Source: Mesopusillimonas faecipullorum (GTDB lineage: Bacteria > Pseudomonadota > Gammaproteobacteria > Burkholderiales > Burkholderiaceae_B). From it: a stretch of 64,000 nucleotides of DNA. The notes beneath the pieces are model-generated. The model did not search any database and was not told where the DNA came from. It worked only from the letters and a program-made list of their open reading frames with translations. Shown one piece after another: positions 36,272-45,178 of the stretch. Position 1 is the stretch's first letter, and each line of letters starts with the position of its first letter. The stretch covers positions 124,001-188,000 of the forward strand of contig NZ_JACDXW010000006.1 in the NCBI RefSeq assembly GCF_020539505.1, given 5' to 3'. A program made the translations under genes and the position numbers.

Positions 36272-37690
36272 ATGGTTTTCACCTCTCTGGAATTCCTGAC
36301 GCTATTTTTGCCGGGATTCCTGCTGATCTACATGCTGGCGCGGCCCGCTTGGCGCAACGCCGTCCTGCTATTTGGAAGCTGGCTTTTTTATGCATGGTGG
36401 AGCCCGGCTTTCTTGGCGCTGCTGGTCAGCGTTACCTTGATTGCCTGGTTGGGTGGCCTTGCCATGGAAAGGGATTTCCAGATGGGGCGCGCCAGCCGCA
36501 TGAAGCTTTGGCTTACCGCGCTGCTAGTAGTGAACGTCGGCATTTTGTGCTGGTTCAAATATTCCAACATCATCGTTGAAACCTATAACGATCACGCGGC
36601 TTGGGCCGGCGCCATGCCGCTTGCCTGGCAGCGCGTGATCTTGCCCGCCGGGCTATCTTTCTTCATTCTGCAGGCCATCTCTTACTTGATCGATGTTCAA
36701 CGCAGAACTGTCCACGCCCATCCCAACTTCATCGATTTCGGTGCCTACAAGGCCATGTTCGGCCAGTTGATTGCCGGTCCTATCATTCGCTATGACTGGG
36801 TGCAGAAAGAGTTGGTGTCGCGTCAGATCACCTGGCCGGGCTTTCGGCTGGGGGCACGCCGATTCATGATAGGCATGAGCATGAAGGTGCTCATTGCAGA
36901 CACGCTGGCACCTATCGCCGATGCCGCCTTCGCTTTATCCAACCCATCCATGGCCGATGCCTGGTTAGGCTGCGGCGCCTATACATTGCAGCTGTTTTTT
37001 GATTTTGCCGGCTATAGCGCCATGGCGATTGGCCTGGGGCTCATGCTAGGTTTTCATTTCCCCGAGAACTTCAACAACCCCTATCTGGCGCGGAGCATCC
37101 AAGATTTCTGGCGACGCTGGCATCTGTCGCTGTCTAGCTGGATTCGTGATTACCTTTATATCCCCCTGGGCGGTAACAGGCATGGGGTCTGGAAAACCTA
37201 CCGCAACCTGCTGCTATCCATGGCCATTGCCGGCCTCTGGCATGGTGGCGACAGTTGGAACTTCTTGTTGTGGGGTATCGCTCATGGGACGGCATTAAGC
37301 GTAGAGCGGGCCTGGAACCAACATGGCTTGCCCAATCTGCCCCTCGTGCTCTCTCGCATTGTTACGCTGGTGTTTGTCATGCTGGCCTGGACCCTCTTTC
37401 GTGCCACCACCTTTGACAATGCCTTGAACATGTTTTCGGGCCAGTTTGGTCTGAATGGTTTAGCCTTAAGCGACGCCATGGTGTTAGTCTGGCGCCCCTC
37501 CCATTGGTTTGCCGCGATAGGCGGTATTCTGTGTGTGATTGCGCCCGCGATTCAACCCTGGTTTGAGCGCCAAACCTTCAGCCGCCCATTGCTTGTCATA
37601 CGCGGCCTCTGGCCATTGGCGGCATTCCTGTTTGCCTATAGTTTGATCGCCAGTCGCGGCGCCACTCCCTTTCTATATTTCCAATTCTGA
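36272..37690 (+). CDS. wssH: MBOAT O-acyltransferase AlgI-like
   Basis: A 472-residue multi-pass inner-membrane protein of the MBOAT family. Key motifs are the AlgI-type SFFILQAISYLIDVQR, FGQLIAGPIIRYDWVQ, the NFNNPYLARSIQDFWRRWHL segment, SSWIRDYLYIPLGGNR, and the catalytic His in GLWHGGDSWNFLLWGIAHG. These proteins move acetyl groups across the membrane for polymer acetylation. It lies 38 bases after wssG and its stop overlaps the wssI start by one base (TGATG). Confidence 0.94.
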   Translation: MVFTSLEFLTLFLPGFLLIYMLARPAWRNAVLLFGSWLFYAWWSPAFLALLVSVTLIAWLGGLAMERDFQMGRASRMKLWLTALLVVNVGILCWFKYSNIIVETYNDHAAWAGAMPLAWQRVILPAGLSFFILQAISYLIDVQRRTVHAHPNFIDFGAYKAMFGQLIAGPIIRYDWVQKELVSRQITWPGFRLGARRFMIGMSMKVLIADTLAPIADAAFALSNPSMADAWLGCGAYTLQLFFDFAGYSAMAIGLGLMLGFHFPENFNNPYLARSIQDFWRRWHLSLSSWIRDYLYIPLGGNRHGVWKTYRNLLLSMAIAGLWHGGDSWNFLLWGIAHGTALSVERAWNQHGLPNLPLVLSRIVTLVFVMLAWTLFRATTFDNALNMFSGQFGLNGLALSDAMVLVWRPSHWFAAIGGILCVIAPAIQPWFERQTFSRPLLVIRGLWPLAAFLFAYSLIASRGATPFLYFQF

Positions 37691-38859
37691 TGAACGCTCC
37701 CTCTACCTTGATCTCACCCCCAGGGCAGGCAGCGGCATCCTCCAGGCCCGGAACGCTTGCCGCAGCGGGGATGGCGCTGTTTATGGCGATAGGCCTGGCG
37801 CTGAATGGCTACGCTATTTTTTCGGGCGAACCCGAACTCCTGCCCCCAGGTACAACTGTTGAAGAAATGCTGGACGGCACCGCCAGCAAGGAAATCGCAG
37901 CAAACTTGGCCAAGACCGCTATTCCCGGCGAAATGGCCAAGTGGCAACGCGGCCTGAATTGGCTGCTCGCCGGCGACCTGGGGCCTAAGGTGCGACAAGG
38001 CTGCCCAAATTGGCTGTTTCTGGCCGATGAGTTGGTCGTGCACCCACACCGTACGGAAAATGCCGCAGCCCGCCTTCAAACTGTACAGGACATACAAAAG
38101 AAACTGAACAACGCCGGGATCAAACTACTGGTTGCCGTCGTCCCGGACAAAAGTCGCATCATGTCGGCACAACTATGCGAACAGCAGCGACCAACTGCAC
38201 TAAGCACCCGCGCGCAATCGTGGGTGCAAAGCTTGCAACAGGCGGGAGTTGCCGCCATAGACCTGACGCCGACCTTGCAGCAACCGGATCAGGACACTTA
38301 CCTGCGTACCGACACCCATTGGAATGAACACGGTGCGCAACTCGCTGCGCAAGCTATTGCAGCAGAAGCCCTCAAACTACCTTCAGATCGCTTCACACCT
38401 CACCAGACCAGCACAATAGAGCCCCAAGAGCCCAAGATGCGCCCTGGCGACTTGGTGCGCCTGGCCGGTATAGAGTGGCTACCTCTCGCTTTGCAGCCCA
38501 AACCCGAAGTCGTCAGCCAGAGCAAGTTCCGCATCCTGGCCTCCGACCCGCCCAGCAACGCCGGCCCCCAAGAGGTGGAAGAGTCAGATGACGATCTCTT
38601 CGGAGACGCCGAGCTGCCCACCGTTGCCCTGATCGGCACCTCGTTTTCGGGCACCTCTGGCTTTACCGACTTCTTATCCCATGCCTTAGAAACCCCCGTC
38701 GCCAGCTTCGCCAAGGATGGCGGTGAGTTCTCGGGTTCGGCTAAAGAGTACTTTGATAGCCAGGCGTTTAAGCAAACCCCACCCAAAATCATTATTTGGG
38801 AAATCCCTGAGCGAGATCTGGATGCGCCTTTGCACAAAGATAAAGAGATATGGCGCTGA
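37690..38859 (+). CDS. wssI: AlgJ/AlgX-like O-acetyltransferase
   Basis: A 389-residue protein with one N-terminal membrane-anchor helix (GTLAAAGMALFMAIGLALNG) and a periplasmic SGNH-like domain of the AlgX/AlgJ type. Motifs are NWLFLADELVVHP, LLVAVVPDKSRIMSAQLC, the catalytic Asp-His pair in YLRTDTHWNEHGAQLAA and the Ser in LIGTSFSGTSGFTDFLS. It receives acetyl groups passed by WssH and puts them on cellulose. Last gene of the wss module; no terminator is visible in the 113 bases before the exopolysaccharide genes. Confidence 0.9.
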   Translation: MNAPSTLISPPGQAAASSRPGTLAAAGMALFMAIGLALNGYAIFSGEPELLPPGTTVEEMLDGTASKEIAANLAKTAIPGEMAKWQRGLNWLLAGDLGPKVRQGCPNWLFLADELVVHPHRTENAAARLQTVQDIQKKLNNAGIKLLVAVVPDKSRIMSAQLCEQQRPTALSTRAQSWVQSLQQAGVAAIDLTPTLQQPDQDTYLRTDTHWNEHGAQLAAQAIAAEALKLPSDRFTPHQTSTIEPQEPKMRPGDLVRLAGIEWLPLALQPKPEVVSQSKFRILASDPPSNAGPQEVEESDDDLFGDAELPTVALIGTSFSGTSGFTDFLSHALETPVASFAKDGGEFSGSAKEYFDSQAFKQTPPKIIIWEIPERDLDAPLHKDKEIWR

Positions 38860-38972
38860 GCGGGCACGCTTGTCACCTAAGCAAAATTTGGCATGGACAT
38901 ACACGTGTAAAATCGGTGTGCAGACAAGCTTCCTGATACATTTGACGTTATGTTCACCACTAGCTCAACACC

Positions 38973-40355
38973 GTGAATGCTCCCCCTATGGAACCAGGTT
39001 TCCTATCGCCAAGGCAAATCTTGGCTATGTTATCTGCCCGACGACATTTCATCCTGTTTTTCACAGGTGCAATATTAGGCTTGACGGCACTCATTACTCT
39101 GTTGTCCCCAAAAGTGTGGACTGCCAGCGCCGACATCTATATAGACTATCGTGAAAACGACCAGCTCAGCGGACGCACAATTTCACCTTTTCTTGATGAC
39201 AGCTACATGCAGACCCAAATGGATCTAATGCACAGCCAGCGTGTAGTAGATCTCGTTATCGACTCCCTACAATTACGCACGGGGCGTGAATATCTGAGCT
39301 TGCAAGCCAAGCATGGCCAGCAACGCGCTGATCAAGAACTTATCAAAAGCATCAGCCAGAACATCGATATTCAGCGGGCCCATGGCAGCCGAGTTGTCTC
39401 CATCAGTTATCTTGGAAACTCCCCCCAGCAGGCTCAGCAGTTCGCAGACGCATTAGCTAACGCCTATATAGAGCTCGGTGAAAAAGTCGCCATGAGCATG
39501 GGACAACAGCGTTTCGAACAGTACAGCGCGCAACTTGAAAACCTGCAAAATGAAATCGACCGGATACAAAATACGCTGACAAACTACCAGCAATCCACCG
39601 GCATGCTGAACGTACAAGAGCACGGCGACCTTGAGTCTCAAAAACTGAAAGAACTGACTAGCACCCTACTGCAGGTTCAAAACCGCATAGAAGATGTACG
39701 TGCCCGAAATCGCTCTACACAGCAACTTTTGGATTCAGGTATTCAAGCACAGGATATTCCCCAAATCACTCAGCTTCCTTCCTTGCTCAAGCTTAAAGAG
39801 CATCTAGCCAATATTGACAGGCAGCTAGGCTCGGTGCAAGGCTCAATGGGCCCTAATCACCCTACAGTACGTGGCTTACAGACCGAGCGGAGGCGGTTAT
39901 TAAACGATATGCAACGCGAGGTCACCGCCAGTTTGGATGCTGAGAATAACGAGCTCATTAGTCTGCAGCAACAAGCCGAGAGTCTTGAGCAAGAAATCGA
40001 GCAACAGCGAAAGAAAATGCTGACCCAAATGGATCAACGCGACCGTATTAGCACATACCAAAGACAGCTGGCCAGCGCCCAGCTAGTCTATAGGGCCGCC
40101 CTTGAAAAGTATGATAGCTTGGCCATGGCTGGTAATATCAGCGTAACCAACGCTACGCTCTTGCAGGCTGCAGAGCTACCTACGTCTCCCAGCTCCCCCC
40201 GGCCCATGCTCAATCTGTTGCTGGGGTTGTTCATCGGTGTTTTGGTCGCATGCTGCTTAGCACTTACTTTGGAACTATTGAACCGCCGTGTTCGCTGTAT
40301 TGAAGACTTGCGCGGCTACCGCAATCAGTTACCACTGCTTGGGCAAGCCATTTGA
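38973..40355 (+). CDS. Polysaccharide chain-length protein (Wzc/GumC type, no kinase)
   Basis: A 460-residue polysaccharide co-polymerase. A Wzz-like N-terminus with one helix (HFILFFTGAILGLTALITLL) precedes a long periplasmic coiled coil (about 180-390, many QLENLQNEIDRIQNTL-type heptads, and LGSVQGSMGPNHPTV). A second helix near the C-terminus (LNLLLGLFIGVLVACCLALTL) carries the Pro-rich PTSPSSPRPMLN motif. The cytoplasmic kinase domain of Wzc is missing and is supplied by the next gene, as in the EpsF/EpsG pair of Methylobacillus-type systems. GTG 38973 or ATG 38988 may be the start; neither has a strong ribosome site. Confidence 0.85.
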   Translation: MNAPPMEPGFLSPRQILAMLSARRHFILFFTGAILGLTALITLLSPKVWTASADIYIDYRENDQLSGRTISPFLDDSYMQTQMDLMHSQRVVDLVIDSLQLRTGREYLSLQAKHGQQRADQELIKSISQNIDIQRAHGSRVVSISYLGNSPQQAQQFADALANAYIELGEKVAMSMGQQRFEQYSAQLENLQNEIDRIQNTLTNYQQSTGMLNVQEHGDLESQKLKELTSTLLQVQNRIEDVRARNRSTQQLLDSGIQAQDIPQITQLPSLLKLKEHLANIDRQLGSVQGSMGPNHPTVRGLQTERRRLLNDMQREVTASLDAENNELISLQQQAESLEQEIEQQRKKMLTQMDQRDRISTYQRQLASAQLVYRAALEKYDSLAMAGNISVTNATLLQAAELPTSPSSPRPMLNLLLGLFIGVLVACCLALTLELLNRRVRCIEDLRGYRNQLPLLGQAI

Positions 40356-40375
40356 GCGTAAGAGGTCAAAAACCG

Positions 40376-41422
40376 ATGCATTCGTCGCCCCCCCCCGCTC
40401 CTAAAAAAGCTTCAGAGCCCTCTGCTTCCGAAGATCGCAACAACGCAGTCTCCGATACCTCAACACCCAGTAGTTGCCAGCTCTGGGACGACACACCCTC
40501 GCTAGAGACCACCTCCGCTTCCATCGCGGCCCCAACCTCAGCGCCTAAAGAAAACCGAATGGGCGACATTCTGATACGTGCAGGCCGATTGACGACGGAA
40601 GATGCTCAACGCATTCTGGCTTATCAACAAAGCCACTCTCTTCGTTTCGGTGAAGCCGCCATTGCCTTGGGGCTACTGACCACAGAAGACTTGCAGAGTG
40701 TTGTCTCACAGCAATACCGCTACCCTACTGCATCGAACAACAGTGCCCTGACACAGTTCGCTATTGCTTCGGCCCCTTTTGGCGAAGCTGCTGAGTCCAT
40801 TCGAAAACTTCGTACTGAAATCATGCTGCGCCACAAGGGGCAGCAACCCTTTTCTATCGCAGTTCTCAGCCCAAATGACGGTGAAGGAAAAACCCATCTC
40901 TCAGCGAGTCTGGCCCTGGCTTTCGCCCAGAACGGTTATCGCACCCTCCTGATAAACGCAGATCTACGTTCACCTGAAAAAGGCTCTCTGCTCGGTACCA
41001 AAACAAGTATCGGCCTATCCACTATTCTTGCTGGACGCGGCATTGTCGGCCATACACAAGCTGTGGCCTCATTCCCTCTATTGCATGCCCTCGACGCAGG
41101 CCCTCGTCCTCCTAACCCGGCTGAAATTCTGCGCGAACCCAGACTCAAAGACATGATAAATACGCTACGCGAGAGTTTCGATATATTCATCGTCGACACC
41201 CCCTCAGCCAAGCACTATCCCGACGCGCAAATCATAGCGCGGCAAGTCGACTCCGCCGTTTTAGTGGCTCGACAGCACCTGACGCTCCTGAGCGACATAG
41301 ATCTGCTTCAGGAAACCCTGCACAGCGCGGCAGTACCTATTACGGGCATTATTTACAACAGTTTCCAGATGAACCCCTCGTCTACGCTCATCCAGCGTTG
41401 GCTACAAAAACTGCAGCGCTGA
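40376..41422 (+). CDS. EpsG-like BY-kinase/ATPase with MshEN-like N-terminus
   Basis: A 348-residue cytoplasmic protein. After a low-complexity Pro/Ser-rich start, about residues 61-115 hold two linked motifs, RMGDILIRAGRLTTEDAQRI and RFGEAAIALGLLTTEDLQ followed by SVVSQQ. These fit the R-L-G-x-x-L-x-x-G-L pattern of MshEN/GspE-N domains, a known cyclic-di-GMP receptor type. The C-terminal ATPase has Walker A SPNDGEGKTH, A' LLINADLRSP and Walker B IFIVDTPSAK, as in BY-kinases. The usual Tyr cluster at the C-terminus is absent. ATG 40376 is used, with AGAGG upstream; TTG 40352 is in frame. It overlaps none and lies 20 bases after the chain-length gene. Confidence 0.85.
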   Translation: MHSSPPPAPKKASEPSASEDRNNAVSDTSTPSSCQLWDDTPSLETTSASIAAPTSAPKENRMGDILIRAGRLTTEDAQRILAYQQSHSLRFGEAAIALGLLTTEDLQSVVSQQYRYPTASNNSALTQFAIASAPFGEAAESIRKLRTEIMLRHKGQQPFSIAVLSPNDGEGKTHLSASLALAFAQNGYRTLLINADLRSPEKGSLLGTKTSIGLSTILAGRGIVGHTQAVASFPLLHALDAGPRPPNPAEILREPRLKDMINTLRESFDIFIVDTPSAKHYPDAQIIARQVDSAVLVARQHLTLLSDIDLLQETLHSAAVPITGIIYNSFQMNPSSTLIQRWLQKLQR

Positions 41423-41452
41423 GCGCCTGGTCGCGTCCCACGGTACTCCATT

Positions 41453-42775
41453 ATGAGCTCTGCCCAGGCTGACAGCACAAACTCTCTACTGCTTAATGCT
41501 TTGGCGGGTCTACTGGTTGCCGTCACTTTCACTCTCTCGCTGGTGCCACTCAGCCTCTCATTCGGCAGTGTCAGTACTGACCCCAACTTTGCCGACGGCT
41601 CTTCTTTTCGACAAATACTACTCCTACTGCTGTTCAGCACCGCAATCTGGGTACTCTATCTCCAAGGCCCCACAGCCCTTAACCGGCTACGCCGTCTGAA
41701 TCCTTTTTTACTGCTGCTTATTGCCTACTGCGCCGTCTCAGCTGTCTGGTCGCCCTTCCCTGTCGTCACACTTAAAAGGACATTCGTCTTCGCAGGGCTT
41801 GCACTAATCGGCTTGGCGATTTCTCCGCCCACCGCATCATTCGAACATTTCCTACGCGTCATGCGCTGGACCCTCACCATCGTCTGTCTGCTGTCTGCCC
41901 TTATGGCGCTGGCCCTGCCCAGCATAGGCGTCGACTACATACTCGGCGGTGCGTGGCGTGGGATTACTTGGCAGAAAAACACGCTGGGCTCGACCGCTTC
42001 CTACGCGGCCCTGCTGTGGTTCCGACAATGGATGGTTCATGGCGGCCACCGCAGTAGCACTCTTCTAGCGCTCCTGTTCTGCTTAGTGGTACTCGTTATG
42101 GCCAAAAGTTCAACCGCACTGCTGATGACGGTGCTGGGGCTGGGCACCTATATCCTGTTTCATCGCCAATGGTTCAGAGGTCGCTATCTCGGCTTCATCA
42201 TCGCTCTGTTAGCTTTAACAGCCCTCGGCCTGAGTCTGCACTTTTTCTATGTCTCTATGGGCCGCATGTTGGAATGGCGTGATGTTGCCGCACCCATCGC
42301 TGCCTTATTTGGCAAAGGCATCGATCTCACTGGCAGAACAGACATCTGGCGCTACACCTTGCTCGCCATTCAGCAACACCCTATTTTAGGAATCGGCTAT
42401 GGCGCTTTCTGGCTGGGAGAAGGTAGCCCGTCGCAGTACATCATCGACAGCCTGGGCTGGGTACTCACCCACTCGCATAACGGTTACCTAGACGCTTGGA
42501 ACGAACTGGGAATCGCCGGTTGCATCATCCTCTTCGCGACACTGGTGTGGTACGGCATCACTATTGTTCGTCTCTCATATTTTGCACGAGAGGCCTCTGC
42601 AATACACAGTATGTTTTTTGTGATTTTTCTAACCTCCAACCTCAGCGAAACCTCGCTGCTCAATTCCACCGCGTTCCCAAACATTCTGTTCATCTATTGT
42701 TGCGTTCTAGCTCCCTTCCAATTGACAATAACACGCAGACGTAGCCTGACGTCATCCAGCTCTACGTCCTCCTAG
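41453..42775 (+). CDS. Wzy-type polysaccharide polymerase (O-antigen ligase family)
   Basis: A 440-residue membrane protein with about 10-12 hydrophobic helices. The Wzy_C/O-antigen ligase hallmark is the periplasmic loop region around HPILGIGYGAFWLGEG, then LTHSHNGYLDAWNELGIAG. An upstream block contains GAWRGITWQKNTLGSTASYA, also typical of this family. It joins repeat units on undecaprenyl carrier at the periplasmic face. It follows the chain-length pair by 30 bases, so the three are probably one operon. Whether it is a polymerase or ligase is decided by context: no lipopolysaccharide genes lie here. Confidence 0.88.
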   Translation: MSSAQADSTNSLLLNALAGLLVAVTFTLSLVPLSLSFGSVSTDPNFADGSSFRQILLLLLFSTAIWVLYLQGPTALNRLRRLNPFLLLLIAYCAVSAVWSPFPVVTLKRTFVFAGLALIGLAISPPTASFEHFLRVMRWTLTIVCLLSALMALALPSIGVDYILGGAWRGITWQKNTLGSTASYAALLWFRQWMVHGGHRSSTLLALLFCLVVLVMAKSSTALLMTVLGLGTYILFHRQWFRGRYLGFIIALLALTALGLSLHFFYVSMGRMLEWRDVAAPIAALFGKGIDLTGRTDIWRYTLLAIQQHPILGIGYGAFWLGEGSPSQYIIDSLGWVLTHSHNGYLDAWNELGIAGCIILFATLVWYGITIVRLSYFAREASAIHSMFFVIFLTSNLSETSLLNSTAFPNILFIYCCVLAPFQLTITRRRSLTSSSSTSS

Positions 42776-42811
42776 GTTAGACGAACGCATGAGGCACTGC
42801 CCCGCTTACTC

Positions 42812-45166
42812 ATGATAACCAAGCCGTTTTTTCTGACGCTGCTGATCCTTAGCATCCTCCTGATGCGACCACTAAATGCCAGCACAGCTTTTACCCAGGG
42901 AGCGGACGACCGCGAGTACTTTTCGTTCGAAGTTGACGAATCCGAACTCCAGGGCCCTCCCAGCGCGGCCGGTCTCAACTCGCCCTTAACCCCTGCCGAC
43001 AGAATCATCGCTAACGGTCGTCATTTTTATCGCGTCGGTCCCGACCTGAACCCCACCACCCGTGACGACCAACGGATCAGGCTGTTCGGCGCCAACCTTA
43101 GTTTCGCTGCCAACTTCCCTGACGAGTCTCTTGCGGCAGACCTTGCCGCCAGGCTGCGTAAAGCCGGTTTCAATGCAGTACGTTTGCACCATTTAGACTT
43201 CCACTTGGATGACGGCAAGGAGCATCCCAATGGCATTCTCAGCACGGGCCCTTACCCAACGTTCAACCAAGAGGCCGTTGGCAGACTACGCTCACTGATC
43301 AACGCCCTATCCAGCCAAGGAATTTACGTCAATCTGAATCTAAGAGTTGGCTATCGCTTTCGGCCTGCTATCGATGGCCTGCCGGCACTGGATGACGGAG
43401 CCTCTACCCAGAAATTCCTCGGCTCACCAATACACGTCTATTTCCCGCCGCTTATTACTCGTCAAGAGACGTATGCCCGCGAATTGATTAGTCAGCTCGG
43501 TTTGGTAAAAAATCCAGCCTTGGCCATGGTGGAGATCAATAATGAATCCTCTCTATTGCATGCCTGGCAGACTCAGGAGTGGCAAGATGCCCTTCCCTCA
43601 GCCTACGCTGGGGTGCTACGCGACGAGTGGGAGGTATGGGTACTCAAACGTTACGGCTCGATAGAGGCTGCCTGTAAAGCTTGGGCTGGGTGTGGTGCGC
43701 TGCCCGGTGATCAATTACTTCCTTACAGTCTGTTTGATCAAGGTAGCCCCCCCCAGAGAAAACTGACACAGCTGCTGTCCCGTGTCGGCCTAGCCTCTCA
43801 AAATGAGGACGATACCGCTCGCCACCGTGACTTCCTAATCTTTCTAGCGACTATGGACAAACGCTACCTGGACAGGATGAAAGCCGTCGTTCAGGAAGCA
43901 GCGGGTTGGAACGTGCCCGTGACAGGCACGCAAGTTATCTATGGCGGTGTGCTCAATTTCGACTCGCATGCTGATATGGACTACATAGACGAGCACACCT
44001 ACATCGGCCACCCCATCTTCAATAGCCCCAACTGGCAGTCGGAGGACTGGTACATTCCCAACGTCGCCATTTCTGCCACTGAAGTCGATACCCTGCTGAG
44101 CCTGTCCTTACGCCGAGCCGCAGACAAACCTTTCGTCGTCAGCGAGTTCAACCAACCTTATCCAAGCCGTACAAGCGCGGAGATTCTGCCTATGATGGCC
44201 GCTGTCGGCGCCTTGCAAGACTGGGACGGCTTGTTTTTCTTCGGGTACTCCGACGAACCGGAGCCCTACCATGCACCCAACCAGTTCTCGTTGAGCGGAG
44301 ACTGGGGGAAGTATGCGTTCAGCGGTCAAAGTGCAAGAATTTTCCGGCAGTATTTGCTACCGCCCCTTCCTTTCCGCACTACCCTGCCTTTTTCCGCTTC
44401 AGCCCGCCTGACAACGGCACTGCAGGGCCCCATCCGCTCCGGCACACTGGAAACACGGCTGGAGCAGGTGTTCGGACAAACACCCAGTCTAGCCTGGAAA
44501 ACACAACTGTCCCAGGATCTCTCTGCCACGATGGAGCCCACCCCAGGCGACACGACCGCGCTCGCCAACTACGGCGAAGCCTCACCGTTCGTCGTTCACG
44601 ACAGGGAACAGCGCCGGATTCAATTCGTCAGCCCCAAGGCATATGGGCTTTTCGGGAGCCTCGACGATACCCCTGTGGCACTGGGCCGCTTCCAGTTTAG
44701 TGGCATACAGAAAAGCGCCGAGCCCGTCGCTCTGTTAATGACTTCCCTAGACAGCCAGGAGCTGCCGCAATCCTCACACATCCTGCTGACACTCGCCGGC
44801 TTCACCACAGGTAGCCAGCCAGGCTCCTTGCCCAAACGTCCCAAGACGACCCGCCCCTATCCGCAGGCCAAACAAGACCGGATCACGCTGGAACCCGAAC
44901 CCCTGTCGCGCAAACCTTCCGGTCGCCTCACGACCACGCCTCCCACCTGGGTCGAGCGCACCCCCGTACGGATGCTCATCCCTGCTCTGCCAGCTCAAGT
45001 GCATATTTACCCGCTTGATGCCGCAGGTCGGCGCGAGGCTGCTCTGCCACTACAAACTCACACCGACCCGGACAGCACAGGTATTCTCGTCGAGCTGCAG
45101 CAAGCACCGGACAATGCCAGCATCTGGTACGAGTTAGTGCTGGACGCAGCCCCTCACGCCCCTTGA
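42812..45166 (+). CDS. Secreted glycoside hydrolase (clan A type)
   Basis: A 784-residue exported protein with a signal peptide (FFLTLLILSILLMRPLNA). A TIM-barrel is suggested by FGANLSFAANFPDE near residue 93, then GFNAVRLHHLDFHLDD. The acid/base Glu fits AMVEINNESSL (about residue 243) and the nucleophile Glu fits VVSEFNQPYPS (about 445), the usual clan GH-A pair. The last 250 residues are beta-rich with a Pro-rich part. Substrate and exact family are unknown to me. As part of an exopolysaccharide cluster it may trim or release the polymer. It lies 36 bases after the polymerase gene and converges on ugd. Confidence 0.8.
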   Translation: MITKPFFLTLLILSILLMRPLNASTAFTQGADDREYFSFEVDESELQGPPSAAGLNSPLTPADRIIANGRHFYRVGPDLNPTTRDDQRIRLFGANLSFAANFPDESLAADLAARLRKAGFNAVRLHHLDFHLDDGKEHPNGILSTGPYPTFNQEAVGRLRSLINALSSQGIYVNLNLRVGYRFRPAIDGLPALDDGASTQKFLGSPIHVYFPPLITRQETYARELISQLGLVKNPALAMVEINNESSLLHAWQTQEWQDALPSAYAGVLRDEWEVWVLKRYGSIEAACKAWAGCGALPGDQLLPYSLFDQGSPPQRKLTQLLSRVGLASQNEDDTARHRDFLIFLATMDKRYLDRMKAVVQEAAGWNVPVTGTQVIYGGVLNFDSHADMDYIDEHTYIGHPIFNSPNWQSEDWYIPNVAISATEVDTLLSLSLRRAADKPFVVSEFNQPYPSRTSAEILPMMAAVGALQDWDGLFFFGYSDEPEPYHAPNQFSLSGDWGKYAFSGQSARIFRQYLLPPLPFRTTLPFSASARLTTALQGPIRSGTLETRLEQVFGQTPSLAWKTQLSQDLSATMEPTPGDTTALANYGEASPFVVHDREQRRIQFVSPKAYGLFGSLDDTPVALGRFQFSGIQKSAEPVALLMTSLDSQELPQSSHILLTLAGFTTGSQPGSLPKRPKTTRPYPQAKQDRITLEPEPLSRKPSGRLTTTPPTWVERTPVRMLIPALPAQVHIYPLDAAGRREAALPLQTHTDPDSTGILVELQQAPDNASIWYELVLDAAPHAP

Positions 45167-45178
45167 ACGTCAGACAGC

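Noticed and set aside
38860-38972. Terminator or third leader RNA between the wss and exopolysaccharide genes
   Set aside because: Neither a stem with a T-run nor the GCAAGG/CCTTGC element is present in these 113 bases.
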